46,093 bases of DNA. Source: Candidatus Saccharibacteria bacterium UBA3304 (GTDB taxonomy: Bacteria > Patescibacteriota > Saccharimonadia > Saccharimonadales > Saccharimonadaceae). Position 1 is the stretch's first letter, and each line of letters starts with the position of its first letter. The notes under the pieces were generated by a model that did not search any database, was not told where the DNA came from, and saw only the letters and a program-made list of their open reading frames with translations. Of this stretch, positions 30,817 through 37,858 are shown one piece after another. The position numbers were made by a program, and so were the translations under genes. The stretch covers positions 1 through 46,093 of the forward strand of contig DESW01000029.1 of assembly GCA_002361425.1 (NCBI GenBank). Direction: 5' to 3'.

Positions 30817-30835
30817 GGTTTTATTGTAGCATGGA

Positions 30836-30864
30836 TTGACGAGAGGGGAATGGTGTGATAGAAT
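30836..30864 (+). promoter_or_regulatory. Promoter of the split tRNA-Thr and the island tRNA-Thr
   Basis: -35 TTGACG (30836-30841), 17-bp spacer ending TGA, -10 TAGAAT (30859-30864). Transcription would start near 30871, read the tRNA 5' half and then the intact tRNA-Thr, and stop at the hairpin at 31059-31093. Confidence 0.7.
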
Positions 30865-30876
30865 TAACGACAGGTT

Positions 30877-30917
<41 letters not shown>

Positions 30918-30968
30918 TAACTCCTACCCCTGTGGCGAAAGTCGTGCAAGATTTAACAATTTGGATAT

Positions 30969-31045
30969 GCCGTCTTAGCTCAGTTGGTAGTAGCGCATCC
31001 ATGGTAAGGATGAGGTCTCGGGTTCAAGTCCCGAAGACGGCTCCA
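30969..31045 (+). tRNA. tRNA-Thr (anticodon GGU) carried by the island
   Basis: Acceptor GCCGTCT/AGACGGC, anticodon stem CATCC/GGATG around ATGGTAA, T-arm TCGGG/CCCGA with TTCAAGT, U discriminator and an encoded CCA. The D-arm GCTC/TAGC has only three good pairs and a loop one base longer than usual. It shares the anticodon and U discriminator with the interrupted gene but differs in stems, so it is not a simple duplication. It has no promoter of its own and lies 52 bases after the broken 5' half. Confidence 0.93.
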
Positions 31046-31058
31046 TATAATGACTATT

Positions 31059-31093
31059 AAAACTCGTGAACACAAAATGTTTGCGAGTTTTTT
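31059..31093 (+). terminator. Terminator after the island tRNA-Thr
   Basis: AACTCG / CGAGTT stem with an inner AACA/TGTT pairing, followed by TTTTTT. Confidence 0.75.
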
Positions 31094-31429
31094 GTTTCTT
31101 GCTTTTCCTTAGAAGTCATTGGCGCACTTTTTCGTATAGGCCTTTAGACTCAGAGTGGTGAACCCACTAGTACAAATCTATATCAACTTAACTGAAAGGA
31201 TTAATAATGCATATCGAAGTTCAATAGATCGTAAGCATTTGCTCCGGCTCATATCGTAGACTTTCTCCCACATAAATACGAGCCATATGAGCCGGAACTT
31301 GAGTAGAAGCTTTATCCGGATCGATAAGTAGCCGCAATTGACTAAATGGCAGTTAAAAGCATCCAGTACCTTATCTGCCGACAATATGAGGTTTATCCTC
31401 GCTAAATCTTGTCGGTCCAGATGAGGCTT
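31094..31429. other. Non-coding island segment with three hairpins
   Basis: No convincing gene. It contains AGTGG/CCACT (31154, 31164), a perfect 12-bp inverted repeat TCCGGCTCATAT (31243-31254) / ATATGAGCCGGA (31285-31296), and CCGACAA (31378) / TTGTCGG (31409) enclosing GAGG/CCTC. A six-codon frame MHIEVQ with AAAGG upstream lies at 31207. It could be a structured RNA, an origin or a recombination site, or the 3' region of the operon. Confidence 0.5.
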
Positions 31430-31771
31430 CTATTCTGGATATTCATCCATTGAAGAAATTAGAATCGGACGCGGCGCGTTGCCGCCTGGATTTGGGCCAA
31501 TAACGCCCATATCTTCGAGCTCATCAATAATGGATGCGGCACGACCGTACCCGATACGTAGCCTACGCTGAAGAAGTTCTGTACTAATTTTTCCTACTGT
31601 AACGGCAATCTCTGCCGCTTCGCGGACGATTTTGTTGCTATGTGCACGCTCGTACGCTCGACGATATTCCAAGAATGATTCATAGAATTCGTCAAAGTCG
31701 CTCGGCGCTATTTCTAATTCAACTTCCTTTCCGTCGATTTTTGCTTTTAAGTTTATACTTGGTTCACTCAT
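31430..31771 (-). CDS. Stand-alone FtsK-gamma-type winged-helix DNA-binding protein
   Basis: A 113-residue protein. Residues 1-45 are an unassigned lead (KAKIDGKEVELEIAPSDFDE). Residues 46-113 match the gamma domain of FtsK/SpoIIIE: AAEIAVTVGKISTELLQRRL, then RIGYGRAASIIDELEDMGVI and GPNPGGNAPRPILI. In full-length FtsK this domain reads the KOPS/SRS polarity sequences and activates XerD. No ATPase motor is attached here. The ATG overlaps the stop of the upstream gene (TAATG), so it is the last gene of the operon. It may act as a DNA-binding regulator of the island or in its recombination; that is inference. Confidence 0.82.
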   Translation of the reverse strand: MSEPSINLKAKIDGKEVELEIAPSDFDEFYESFLEYRRAYERAHSNKIVREAAEIAVTVGKISTELLQRRLRIGYGRAASIIDELEDMGVIGPNPGGNAPRPILISSMDEYPE

Positions 31772-33252
31772 TATTGCTTGCCCCTCATCTTTTTAAGTAT
31801 TTCTTTTATACTTTTAGGATCGTCAGATTTTTTAGCTGTCTTTTTCTTGTCAGTAATATTCTCAAAGAATTCATTATCCTCGAATCTAGTTCTAAGAATT
31901 GGACACTCGTTCATGGACGATAATCTATCTGCTATGTCGATAATTTCTTCCGACAAATATACATCATCTCGCCATTCTTTCGGTATAGATTCAAAGCCAT
32001 AGTATGCTCCTGCGAGCTGCCCATAGATTGCACCATTCGTGTCGGTGTCGCCACCTAATCCTATGACCGCAATCATTCCTTCTTTGAACGATTTAAAATG
32101 CGATAAACCCCATATAGCAATCGCAAATGCGTCTAAAATATATCCGCCTAAGTCTCTAAACTCTTCGCCGTCTTTAGACTGAATAGCACGACTGATTGCG
32201 TCATGAATTTCATTCTCGCAGTTTCTTTCTTCTTCATTGTTGCGCGACAGCCAACAGGTGCAATGTTCGATAGCACTAGCGGTGTCTTTATAGGAATAGC
32301 AAAGAGCTAGGAGCGTTGCGAAGGCTTCTGTTACAGCTATAGCCATATACGAATCGTGTGTCTCTCGGCACGATAATCTTGCTAGTTCAATGATATGATC
32401 TCTTTCTTCTGGACTGCCTGCTTTGGTGTCATGCTTTCCTGCAATTACAATTGGAGCGAGTCGCATAATTGCGCCATTGCCGGCGTTCCACTCTTTTTCG
32501 GCATCTTTTGGCACTATTGGATCGTTACGAAAATTGCTTAGAGAATGAGCGGTCTGGCCGCCTTCGTCATAGCCAAAGTCAAAATAGCTGCGATAGCCGT
32601 AGGCCTCCCAGTCTAGATACTTATTCATGATGTCATATGAATCATAGCCGCCACATTCTAAGAGACTATCCGCTATGCATAGCGCCATTGATGTATCATC
32701 AGTCCATACACCCTTTGGTAATACGTGGTTGTCATGCATATGGCGGATGTAATCTAAATTCATCCTTATGGCATCACTACTATTGCCAAATTGTACCGGC
32801 GCGCCTAATGCGTCGCCGATAGCAAGCCCTATAAGCATACCACGGGCTTTACTAGTATATTTATCTACTTTTTCATTGAGTTTTTTCGTCTCGAAGGTTT
32901 TCGGCAATACGACGTTATCTGTATGGTTTTTGAAATGCGGAGCCATCTGTTTTGGGCTATAACCTGCGATTCCGCAACCAATTTCAGTGACAAGAAATGT
33001 CAGTTCTGGGTGTTCTTTCGCAAATTTAAGAAATCTCTTTATTTGGGCTACCATCTCTTCATATCCATCCATTGTATTAATGGCATAGCTTTGACCTTGT
33101 AATCCCTCTGCCTGGCCCATTTTGGCCCCAAACTTGCGAACAGCCGTCGCGGCAGCGCCGCCTAAATGTGCGCCATGGCCATTACTGCCGAAAACGAATA
33201 CTTCATCTTTTTCAAGTTCCGTAATATACCCGTTTTTATCATATTTAGCCAT
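31771..33252 (-). CDS. Macro-like domain fused to ADP-ribosylglycohydrolase
   Basis: A 493-residue two-domain enzyme. Residues 1-120 (VFVFGSNGHGAHLGGAAATA, QAEGLQGQSYAINT, TFLVTEIGCGIAGY) match a phage-associated macro-like domain found in A1S_2505-type proteins. Residues 132-460 are an ADP-ribosylglycohydrolase (DraG/ARH fold): RGMLIGLAIGDALGAPVQFG, the metal motif WTDDTSM at 183-189, NGAIMRLAPI and the second metal motif GGDTDTNGA at 400-408. The family removes ADP-ribose from modified proteins or nucleic acids; the Tri1 immunity proteins share the fold. A likely role is undoing ADP-ribosylation by a toxin, but no partner transferase is present. Confidence 0.85.
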   Translation of the reverse strand: MAKYDKNGYITELEKDEVFVFGSNGHGAHLGGAAATAVRKFGAKMGQAEGLQGQSYAINTMDGYEEMVAQIKRFLKFAKEHPELTFLVTEIGCGIAGYSPKQMAPHFKNHTDNVVLPKTFETKKLNEKVDKYTSKARGMLIGLAIGDALGAPVQFGNSSDAIRMNLDYIRHMHDNHVLPKGVWTDDTSMALCIADSLLECGGYDSYDIMNKYLDWEAYGYRSYFDFGYDEGGQTAHSLSNFRNDPIVPKDAEKEWNAGNGAIMRLAPIVIAGKHDTKAGSPEERDHIIELARLSCRETHDSYMAIAVTEAFATLLALCYSYKDTASAIEHCTCWLSRNNEEERNCENEIHDAISRAIQSKDGEEFRDLGGYILDAFAIAIWGLSHFKSFKEGMIAVIGLGGDTDTNGAIYGQLAGAYYGFESIPKEWRDDVYLSEEIIDIADRLSSMNECPILRTRFEDNEFFENITDKKKTAKKSDDPKSIKEILKKMRGKQ

Positions 33253-33253
33253 A

Positions 33254-33667
33254 TTAGTCCTTTAATATTTTCTTTGCTAATTCATATTTCTTTTTACGTG
33301 CTTCGTTAAGACCACTCGCACGCTTCGGATCGGTGTTATTCGCTAAATCTGCTAGTTTTACTTGCTTAGCGAGAGGATTTGCCTTAACGCGTTTGAGATA
33401 CGATTCGTATTCTTCGTCCTTTGGCTTGCTTAAGAGCTGAACAGTCTCGACGATATTCTTTGGTATGCCTCTCTCGAGCAGATATTCGGCCGTTACGTCA
33501 GTATCCTCGATGGTGTCATGAAGAATTGCGATCGTCTTTAGCTCGAGGGTGTCTAATTGTGCGGCTACCGCCATTGGATGAAGAATATAAGACACGCCAT
33601 TCTTATCTACCTGGCCTTTATGAGCTTTTAGGGCTATTTCTAGTGCGGTTTCAAATATTTCGTTCAT
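33254..33667 (-). CDS. Small alarmone-hydrolase-like HD-domain protein
   Basis: Start ATG 33667 is used: the ribosome site AAGG abuts an earlier ATG at 33673, leaving six bases to this one. The 137-residue protein has the RelA/SpoT-type HD fold: ALKAHKGQVDKNGVSYILHP, AILHDTIEDTD with the HD pair, and VKLADLANNTDP. It has no synthetase or regulatory domains, as in MESH1/small alarmone hydrolases. The family hydrolyses (p)ppGpp or (p)ppApp; several act as antitoxins to toxic alarmone synthetases. Substrate unproven. It is the second gene of the island operon and ends one base before the next ATG. Confidence 0.85.
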   Translation of the reverse strand: MNEIFETALEIALKAHKGQVDKNGVSYILHPMAVAAQLDTLELKTIAILHDTIEDTDVTAEYLLERGIPKNIVETVQLLSKPKDEEYESYLKRVKANPLAKQVKLADLANNTDPKRASGLNEARKKKYELAKKILKD

Positions 33668-33678
33668 GGTCATCCTTT

Positions 33679-34008
33679 CTACGGCCAGCAGAAAAATTCC
33701 GTCTTTATGTTATGTTCGTCACAATACTTTTCTATCTCCGAAATGCGTCCGTCTTTTCCGAACTTTTCTTTCATGGCAGCAAGTTTTTGTTTATCGGTTT
33801 TATCTGCGACACCTAAACTATCGAATAGCTTGGTAGTATTTTCTTTATCTAGAGACAGCTTGTATTCATAGTCGTCACCCATACCGCGTAATTCCTCGAC
33901 TCTTTTTCCGTAGTCGAGCCCATCAAGAAGCAATTTTCCATCTTCAAGAATAGCATCTATATTAATCGTGATATCTTCATCTTCATAATGATGGAAAGTA
34001 ATCTTCAT
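33679..34008 (-). CDS. Island operon first gene, unknown
   Basis: A 109-residue acidic, soluble protein: an N-terminal beta hairpin (KITFHHYEDEDITINIDAIL), DYEYKLSLDKENTTKLFDSLGV, and a helical Lys/Glu-rich end finishing EFFCWP. The start follows TATAAT by six bases with no ribosome site, so translation is probably leaderless. It leads the operon with the HD, macro/ARH and FtsK-gamma genes. No family recognised. Confidence 0.7.
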   Translation of the reverse strand: MKITFHHYEDEDITINIDAILEDGKLLLDGLDYGKRVEELRGMGDDYEYKLSLDKENTTKLFDSLGVADKTDKQKLAAMKEKFGKDGRISEIEKYCDEHNIKTEFFCWP

Positions 34009-34014
34009 ACTTCT

Positions 34015-34020
34015 ATTATA
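34015..34020 (-). promoter_or_regulatory. Leaderless-type promoter of the island operon
   Basis: Minus-strand TATAAT, six bases from ATG 34008. It is the only promoter seen for the four genes and lies inside the island, 58 bases from its right repeat. Confidence 0.65.
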
Positions 34021-34077
34021 TCATTGCGTATAAGTTATGCTGTTCGTCTCCACATGTAGACTGTAATGTATGGTTGC

Positions 34078-34087
34078 TGGTAAGGAA
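34078..34087 (+). repeat. Right copy of the island direct repeat (attR core)
   Basis: TGGTAAGGAA, identical to 30908-30917. Confidence 0.85.
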
Positions 34088-34121
34088 GGGGTCTCGAGTT
34101 CAAATCTCGAAGGCGGCTCCA
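34078..34121 (+). pseudogene. 3' half of the interrupted tRNA-Thr (GGU)
   Basis: TGGTAAGGAAG continues into the variable loop GGGTC, T-arm TCGAG-TTCAAAT-CTCGA, acceptor strand AGGCGGC, U discriminator and CCA. AGGCGGC is the exact complement of the GCCGCCT of the 5' half at 30877 and does not match the island tRNA (AGACGGC). No promoter precedes it. Confidence 0.88.
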
Positions 34122-34134
34122 TTTTTTATGTCTT

Positions 34135-34162
34135 GAAAAAAGCGCCACGAATGAGTGGCGCC
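34135..34162 (-). terminator. Terminator of the 34177 gene
   Basis: Minus strand: GGCGCCAC / GTGGCGC stem followed by TTTTTT. Confidence 0.8.
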
Positions 34163-34176
34163 TTAAGTGATGGGGA

Positions 34177-34839
34177 TTAATAGATTCTCTTCACGTTACG
34201 ATTTTGGTAGGCAACTTCAAAACCGTCGTACTCTTGGTCGGCTTTGCGCATGATAGCGTCAGCGGTTAAATATCCGCCGACTATTGCTAAAATAACGACA
34301 AGAACTGCGAGCAGAATGATATATTCGCTACCTTTCTTCGAACTTCTGCGTGACTTTTTGTCACCGCTGAATGCTTCCACGATGCGACCGAAGGCGCTTG
34401 GAGCATTTCTGGCTAAGCTGATTGTGTTATGAATCTGGGCGTATGAGTTCCAGCCGGCAGTTGCGATATAAGAGAAGGTTTTCTTCTCGAACGCTGCTTT
34501 TAAGCTAGCCAGCCAGATACGGATGCCAGATAAAACAATCGGAACTGCCACGAGCAGATAGAGAATGTCGCCCGCGAGCGACTCAAAATCTGCGATCACT
34601 TCTGCATCAAATTTGCCAGTAGCCTGCATGATGTATGGTGCAATTAAGAGTAAAATGCATCCGTAGACCATAGTAAAGCCAGCTACTGCCATGATATATC
34701 CGCAGACGATGTAACGTCTGAAACTGCCGCCGACTTCTTTCGACTCTGACCAATAGCGACCTACACAGGATGCATTAGACCAGGATATAAAGAAATTTAA
34801 GCCGAGCAGTAATATATATAGAAAAAACATATCCCTCAC
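34177..34839 (-). CDS. Four-helix membrane protein, unknown
   Basis: A 220-residue protein with hydrophobic helices near residues 4-20, 43-72, 90-112 and 172-195. A basic loop (SGDKKSRRSSKKGS, residues 159-172) precedes the last helix. Start ATG 34839 has AGGAGGTGAGG upstream. A TTGACT-17-TATAAT promoter lies at 34872-34900. It sits just outside the right edge of the island and is divergent from the 35073 gene. No family recognised. Confidence 0.7.
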   Translation of the reverse strand: MRDMFFLYILLLGLNFFISWSNASCVGRYWSESKEVGGSFRRYIVCGYIMAVAGFTMVYGCILLLIAPYIMQATGKFDAEVIADFESLAGDILYLLVAVPIVLSGIRIWLASLKAAFEKKTFSYIATAGWNSYAQIHNTISLARNAPSAFGRIVEAFSGDKKSRRSSKKGSEYIILLAVLVVILAIVGGYLTADAIMRKADQEYDGFEVAYQNRNVKRIY

Positions 34840-34871
34840 CTCCTAAAGAACTGTCCCACCACTGAAGTGAT

Positions 34872-34900
34872 ATTATAGCATTATCGGGTAGGATAGTCAA
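34872..34900 (-). promoter_or_regulatory. Promoter of the 34177-34839 gene
   Basis: Minus strand: -35 TTGACT (34895-34900), 17-bp spacer ending TGC, -10 TATAAT (34872-34877). Confidence 0.75.
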
Positions 34901-34922
34901 TAGCATTAACAGGGGTAAGGTA

Positions 34923-34951
34923 TTGACTTTTTGTTGCGCTTATGCTATAAT
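34923..34951 (+). promoter_or_regulatory. Promoter of the 35073 gene
   Basis: -35 TTGACT (34923-34928), 17-bp spacer with GCTTATGC, -10 TATAAT (34946-34951). The leader is about 115 nt. Confidence 0.75.
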
Positions 34952-35072
34952 GTATACATTGCATCATTGAGGTGAGAACATTAAAAATATGAACTTAGTT
35001 TTTATGTTTTTTCTCATGTGCTTAACTTTTTCGGCAAAAAGAAATGAAACAGGCTTTTGGAGGTTAAGAATT

Positions 35073-35516
35073 ATGACAGCTAGAGAACTTAGAGACATCG
35101 GAGAGCTTGGATTATCTGAAAAATCAGCGATGTATTTTGCTAGTCGAGGCTTTGAGCCGCAGCATCTTGTGTATTATGGTCGTTGGTTTGAGCATAATAC
35201 GAGAGTAGATGAGCGGGGGTTCAATTATGTGCCAGGGGCAGAGTCTATGAGCTTTTGGGCCATCAAGTTTAACGGTAGAACATTTTTCGTATCATTAGAT
35301 AGAATGCGCGAACTCGTAAAATGTCTTAAGGCGCTTGGGCTGATTCGTCCCGAGTTGAAGAAAGATTTGGCGGGAAACATCGATAGCTTTAATCTTTATG
35401 CATACGGGAGAGATTCGAAGTATTGCATCTGGAGTAGAGAGTTTAGCGGAGATGATCGCTATTCGCAGTTCAATGACTGCTATGAGACATATGTCCCGAT
35501 CTTTGAGTGTACATAA
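35073..35516 (+). CDS. Protein of unknown function
   Basis: Start ATG 35073 is chosen because GGAGG lies at 35059-35063; the frame is open from ATG 34989 but that start has no ribosome site. The 147-residue product is soluble and aromatic-rich, with LRDIGELGLSEKSAMYF at the N-terminus, FWAIKFNGRTFFVSLDRMRE in the middle and an acidic, Cys-containing end (CYETYVPIFECT). No family recognised; it does not share the blocks of the 16-20 kb paralogues. Confidence 0.6.
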   Translation: MTARELRDIGELGLSEKSAMYFASRGFEPQHLVYYGRWFEHNTRVDERGFNYVPGAESMSFWAIKFNGRTFFVSLDRMRELVKCLKALGLIRPELKKDLAGNIDSFNLYAYGRDSKYCIWSREFSGDDRYSQFNDCYETYVPIFECT

Positions 35517-35532
35517 GACAGTTCATGATTTG

Positions 35533-35560
35533 AATACCCGGCATTGCCGGGTATTTTTTA
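35533..35560. terminator. Bidirectional terminator
   Basis: AATACCCGGC / GCCGGGTATT perfect 10-bp stem with T runs on both strands. It overlaps the last codons of sufB on the minus strand. Confidence 0.9.
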
Positions 35561-36475
35561 TTTTAAGAAGCCATTAATGATCTGAGATTCGGCTTGCTGG
35601 CTAGTGAGACCAAGCGTCATGAGCTTATTGAGCTGTTCGCTGGCGATTTTACCGATGGCGGCTTCGTGAATAAGCTGGGCGTCGACGTGTTTAGCGTCTA
35701 GGGAAGGGGTGGCGAGAACGGTGCCGTGATCCTGAAGGATAGCGTCACACTCGGAGTGGCCGCGACAGAGGTTATTGCCCTCGATATGAAGGGTGAATTC
35801 CTGGCGCGACTCGTCGGTGGCGACGGAGCGAGAGACGATATCGGCGACGGTATTCTTGCCGTTCAGGATAGTCTCGATGTGGCTCTTGGCGTATTGCTTA
35901 CCTTGGGTGAGCATTTTTTCGCGAATGAGAATCTTGGCGTCATCTGCTAGTTCGGCTTCAGTGATGCGGTCGGTGGAATCGACGCCACGAATTTGTTCGA
36001 GTTCAGCCTCAGCGTAGGCGCCTTTCTCGAGGTAGAACTTGGAAACTGGGTTCAGGATTTTGCCTGCGCCTGGGCCAGCACCGTAATGCTTCTCGATATA
36101 GCGGACCTTAGCATTCTTACCGATATGGAAGGTATGGATGCCGTCGTGGATGGAGTTTTTCGGGCCGCAGTTATAGATGCCGCAGCCGGCGACGATAGTG
36201 ATGTCAGCGTTGTCGCCGATATAGAAGTCATTGATAACGGTTTCTTTGTGGCCGGTTTTTGAGATGACAACTGGAATATGAACAACTTCGTCTTGAGTAT
36301 TAGCTTTGACGGTGATAATGAGGCCGTTTTCTTGAGGTTCGACGTTGATGTTATCTGAACTCTGGCGACCGATAGATTCACCATTGACGCGGAAGTTATA
36401 AGCGCCAGCTGGCGGTTCGTGAACGCCGGCGACGGTCTGCATGAGCTCCTTTTCGATTTGATCGAGGGTTTTCAT
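35558..36475 (-). CDS. SufB/SufD-type Fe-S scaffold protein (SmsB-like)
   Basis: A 305-residue member of the SufB/SufD core beta-helix family. Family marks: TVINDFYIGDNADITIVAGCGI, SIHDGIHTFHIGKNAKVRYIEKH, and near the end GHSECDAILQDHGT, HVDAQLIHEAAIGKI and the QLNKLMTLGLTSQQAE helix. The Cys in SECDAIL and the Glu in HEAAIGK correspond to residues needed in SufB, so this is the SufB rather than the SufD kind. It is much shorter than SufB of full systems (about 480-500). ATGA overlaps with sufC. With no sufS, sufU or second scaffold gene here, the pair matches the minimal SmsCB arrangement. Confidence 0.85.
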   Translation of the reverse strand: MKTLDQIEKELMQTVAGVHEPPAGAYNFRVNGESIGRQSSDNINVEPQENGLIITVKANTQDEVVHIPVVISKTGHKETVINDFYIGDNADITIVAGCGIYNCGPKNSIHDGIHTFHIGKNAKVRYIEKHYGAGPGAGKILNPVSKFYLEKGAYAEAELEQIRGVDSTDRITEAELADDAKILIREKMLTQGKQYAKSHIETILNGKNTVADIVSRSVATDESRQEFTLHIEGNNLCRGHSECDAILQDHGTVLATPSLDAKHVDAQLIHEAAIGKIASEQLNKLMTLGLTSQQAESQIINGFLK

Positions 36476-37185
36476 AGGTTTGCCTCCTGTAATTGAGGTA
36501 GTACATCGTCAGGATGGCCCTGTAAGGCTATCTGGCCGTCTCTGAGGACGATAATGCGGTCTGCCTGCTTAATGAGGCGTTGCTGGTGGGAGATGACGAT
36601 TAGGGCGCGTTCTGGGGCTTTATCGCGGAACTTCTTGAAAATCTGAACGAGTTTTTCGAAGCTCCAGATATCAATGCCGGCTTCCGGTTCGTCAAAAACG
36701 GTGAGCTGAGCTTGGCGTGCGATGGCGGAGGCGATTTCGATACGTTTGAGTTCGCCGCCAGAAAGGGTATTATTAACCTCGCGCTCGAGGTAGCTCTCGT
36801 CTAGACCTACGGTTTCGATGAGCTTCTTGTAATCTGTTTCATTATCTTCGAGGAAAGTCTCGTGACCGGTGGCGGAAATCTGCAAAAGATCCTTGACGGT
36901 TACCCCTTTGAAGTGCGGCGGCTGCTGGAAGGCGAAAGCGATTCCGAGACGGGCGCGCTCTGTGATATCCTTATCTGTTATATTTTGTTTATTGAATATG
37001 ATTTGGCCGTCGGTCGCCTTCTCGAGCCCCATAATAAGCTTAGCGAGGGTAGACTTGCCGCTACCGTTTGGGCCGGTAATGACGACGAATTCGCCTGGCT
37101 TAATATTTAGACTCAGATTGTTTAAAATAGTAGAACGTTTTCGGGCAGGTCCAACGGAAAATGATAGATTTTTGACCTGTAACAT
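36472..37185 (-). CDS. sufC: SufC-type Fe-S assembly ATPase
   Basis: A 237-residue ABC-type ATPase that drives the SufB scaffold. Walker A GPNGSGKSTL near residue 38, Q-loop AFAFQQPPHFKGV, signature NTLSGGELKRIEI near 141, Walker B LTVFDEPEAGID and the H-loop VISHQ. The DEPEAGID form (Glu then Ala) is typical of SufC rather than of transporters. The start ATG 37185 is six bases from a minus-strand TATAAT (37192-37197) and has no ribosome site. It overlaps the scaffold gene by four bases. Confidence 0.93.
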   Translation of the reverse strand: MLQVKNLSFSVGPARKRSTILNNLSLNIKPGEFVVITGPNGSGKSTLAKLIMGLEKATDGQIIFNKQNITDKDITERARLGIAFAFQQPPHFKGVTVKDLLQISATGHETFLEDNETDYKKLIETVGLDESYLEREVNNTLSGGELKRIEIASAIARQAQLTVFDEPEAGIDIWSFEKLVQIFKKFRDKAPERALIVISHQQRLIKQADRIIVLRDGQIALQGHPDDVLPQLQEANL

Positions 37186-37191
37186 GAAATT

Positions 37192-37197
37192 ATTATA
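37192..37197 (-). promoter_or_regulatory. Leaderless-type promoter of sufC
   Basis: Minus-strand TATAAT, six bases from the ATG; no ribosome site. Confidence 0.6.
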
Positions 37198-37199
37198 AC

Positions 37200-37233
37200 A
37201 AAAAAATATCCCCGGTTTCCCGAGGATATTTTC
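37200..37233 (-). terminator. Terminator of the infC-rpmI-rplT operon
   Basis: Minus strand: ATATCC-CGG / CCG-GGATAT stem followed by TTTTTTT, ten bases after the rplT stop. Confidence 0.8.
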
Positions 37234-37242
37234 TTTGCGATG

Positions 37243-37584
37243 TTATTTTACGCTTTCGCAGATAGCGGTGAAGGCTTTTGGATCGCTGACAGCGAGTTCA
37301 GCAAGAACTTTGCGGTCAAGCTCGATGCCTTTATTCTTCATACCGTTGATCAACTTGCTGTAGCTGATGCCGTTTTCACGGGCAGCGTTGTTGATGCGAG
37401 TGATCCAGAGGGCGCGAAGATCGCGTTTGCGATTGCGGCGATCACGGTAAGAATAGCGCAAGGATTTGATAACACCCTGCTTCGCAAGACGGAAGCTACG
37501 AGTGCGGTAATGCTGCATACCTTTAGCTGCAGCCAAGATCTTTTTGTGCTTTGCGCGAGCAGCAACTCCACGTTTAACTCTCAT
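37243..37584 (-). CDS. rplT: 50S ribosomal protein L20
   Basis: A 113-residue L20: RVKRGVAARAKHKKILAAAKG, then SYRDRRNRKRDLRALWITRINNAAR with the family motif, and LINGMKNKGIELDRKVLAELA. It is essential for early 50S assembly and represses its operon in several bacteria. Two bases separate it from rpmI. Confidence 0.97.
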   Translation of the reverse strand: MRVKRGVAARAKHKKILAAAKGMQHYRTRSFRLAKQGVIKSLRYSYRDRRNRKRDLRALWITRINNAARENGISYSKLINGMKNKGIELDRKVLAELAVSDPKAFTAICESVK

Positions 37585-37586
37585 GA

Positions 37587-37781
37587 TTAAGCTCCCAATG
37601 CAGTTTTAACGTTTTTAGCAATTTTGCCCTTGACGGTGCCAGGGGTCTTCATGTTGCGCTTGCGCGCCTTGGACTTCTTAGCCAAGATGTGGTTACCGAA
37701 TGCACGTTCACGCATAACTTTACCAGTCTTGGTAATGCGAACACGCTTAGCGGTACCCTTATGGGTTTTGAGTTTTGGCAT
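37587..37781 (-). CDS. rpmI: 50S ribosomal protein L35
   Basis: A 64-residue L35: PKLKTHKGTAKRVRITKTGK, HILAKKSKARKRNM. Start ATG 37781 with AGGAAAGG upstream. Middle gene of the infC operon. Confidence 0.96.
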   Translation of the reverse strand: MPKLKTHKGTAKRVRITKTGKVMRERAFGNHILAKKSKARKRNMKTPGTVKGKIAKNVKTALGA

Positions 37782-37858
37782 GTTATACCTTTCCTACTTT
37801 AGTTAATATTTATGGCGCTTTGGGGTGTAGGGAACCGGTGGGCGTCGAATACGTAATC

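Larger units (their letters stand above)
30918..34087. mobile_element. 3.17-kb genomic island inserted in a tRNA-Thr gene
   Basis: The segment from the end of the left TGGTAAGGAA to the end of the right copy interrupts one tRNA-Thr(GGU) gene at the anticodon arm. That is a classic target for tyrosine recombinases. It carries an intact replacement tRNA-Thr(GGU), a 340-base non-coding structured stretch and one four-gene operon on the minus strand. No integrase, transposase or terminal inverted repeats are visible, so it is either a decayed element or mobilised in trans. Excision through the 10-bp repeat would restore the original tRNA exactly. Confidence 0.8.

Noticed and set aside
31178..31384. 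68-residue minus-strand open frame in the island
   Set aside because: No ribosome site, atypical composition, and it lies across the hairpins of the non-coding segment.
30918..34077. Group I or II intron, or trans-spliced split tRNA
   Set aside because: The insert carries genes on the opposite strand, an internal terminator and a complete tRNA. The 10-bp direct repeat fits site-specific recombination better. I saw no intron core. The 3' half has no promoter for trans-splicing.
34989..35072. N-terminal extension MNLVFMFF.. of the 35073 gene
   Set aside because: No ribosome site before 34989, while GGAGG sits at the right distance from ATG 35073.
34177..35516. Genes at 34177 and 35073 as part of the island
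   Set aside because: They lie outside the right direct repeat and tRNA 3' half; nothing in the sequence ties them to the element.
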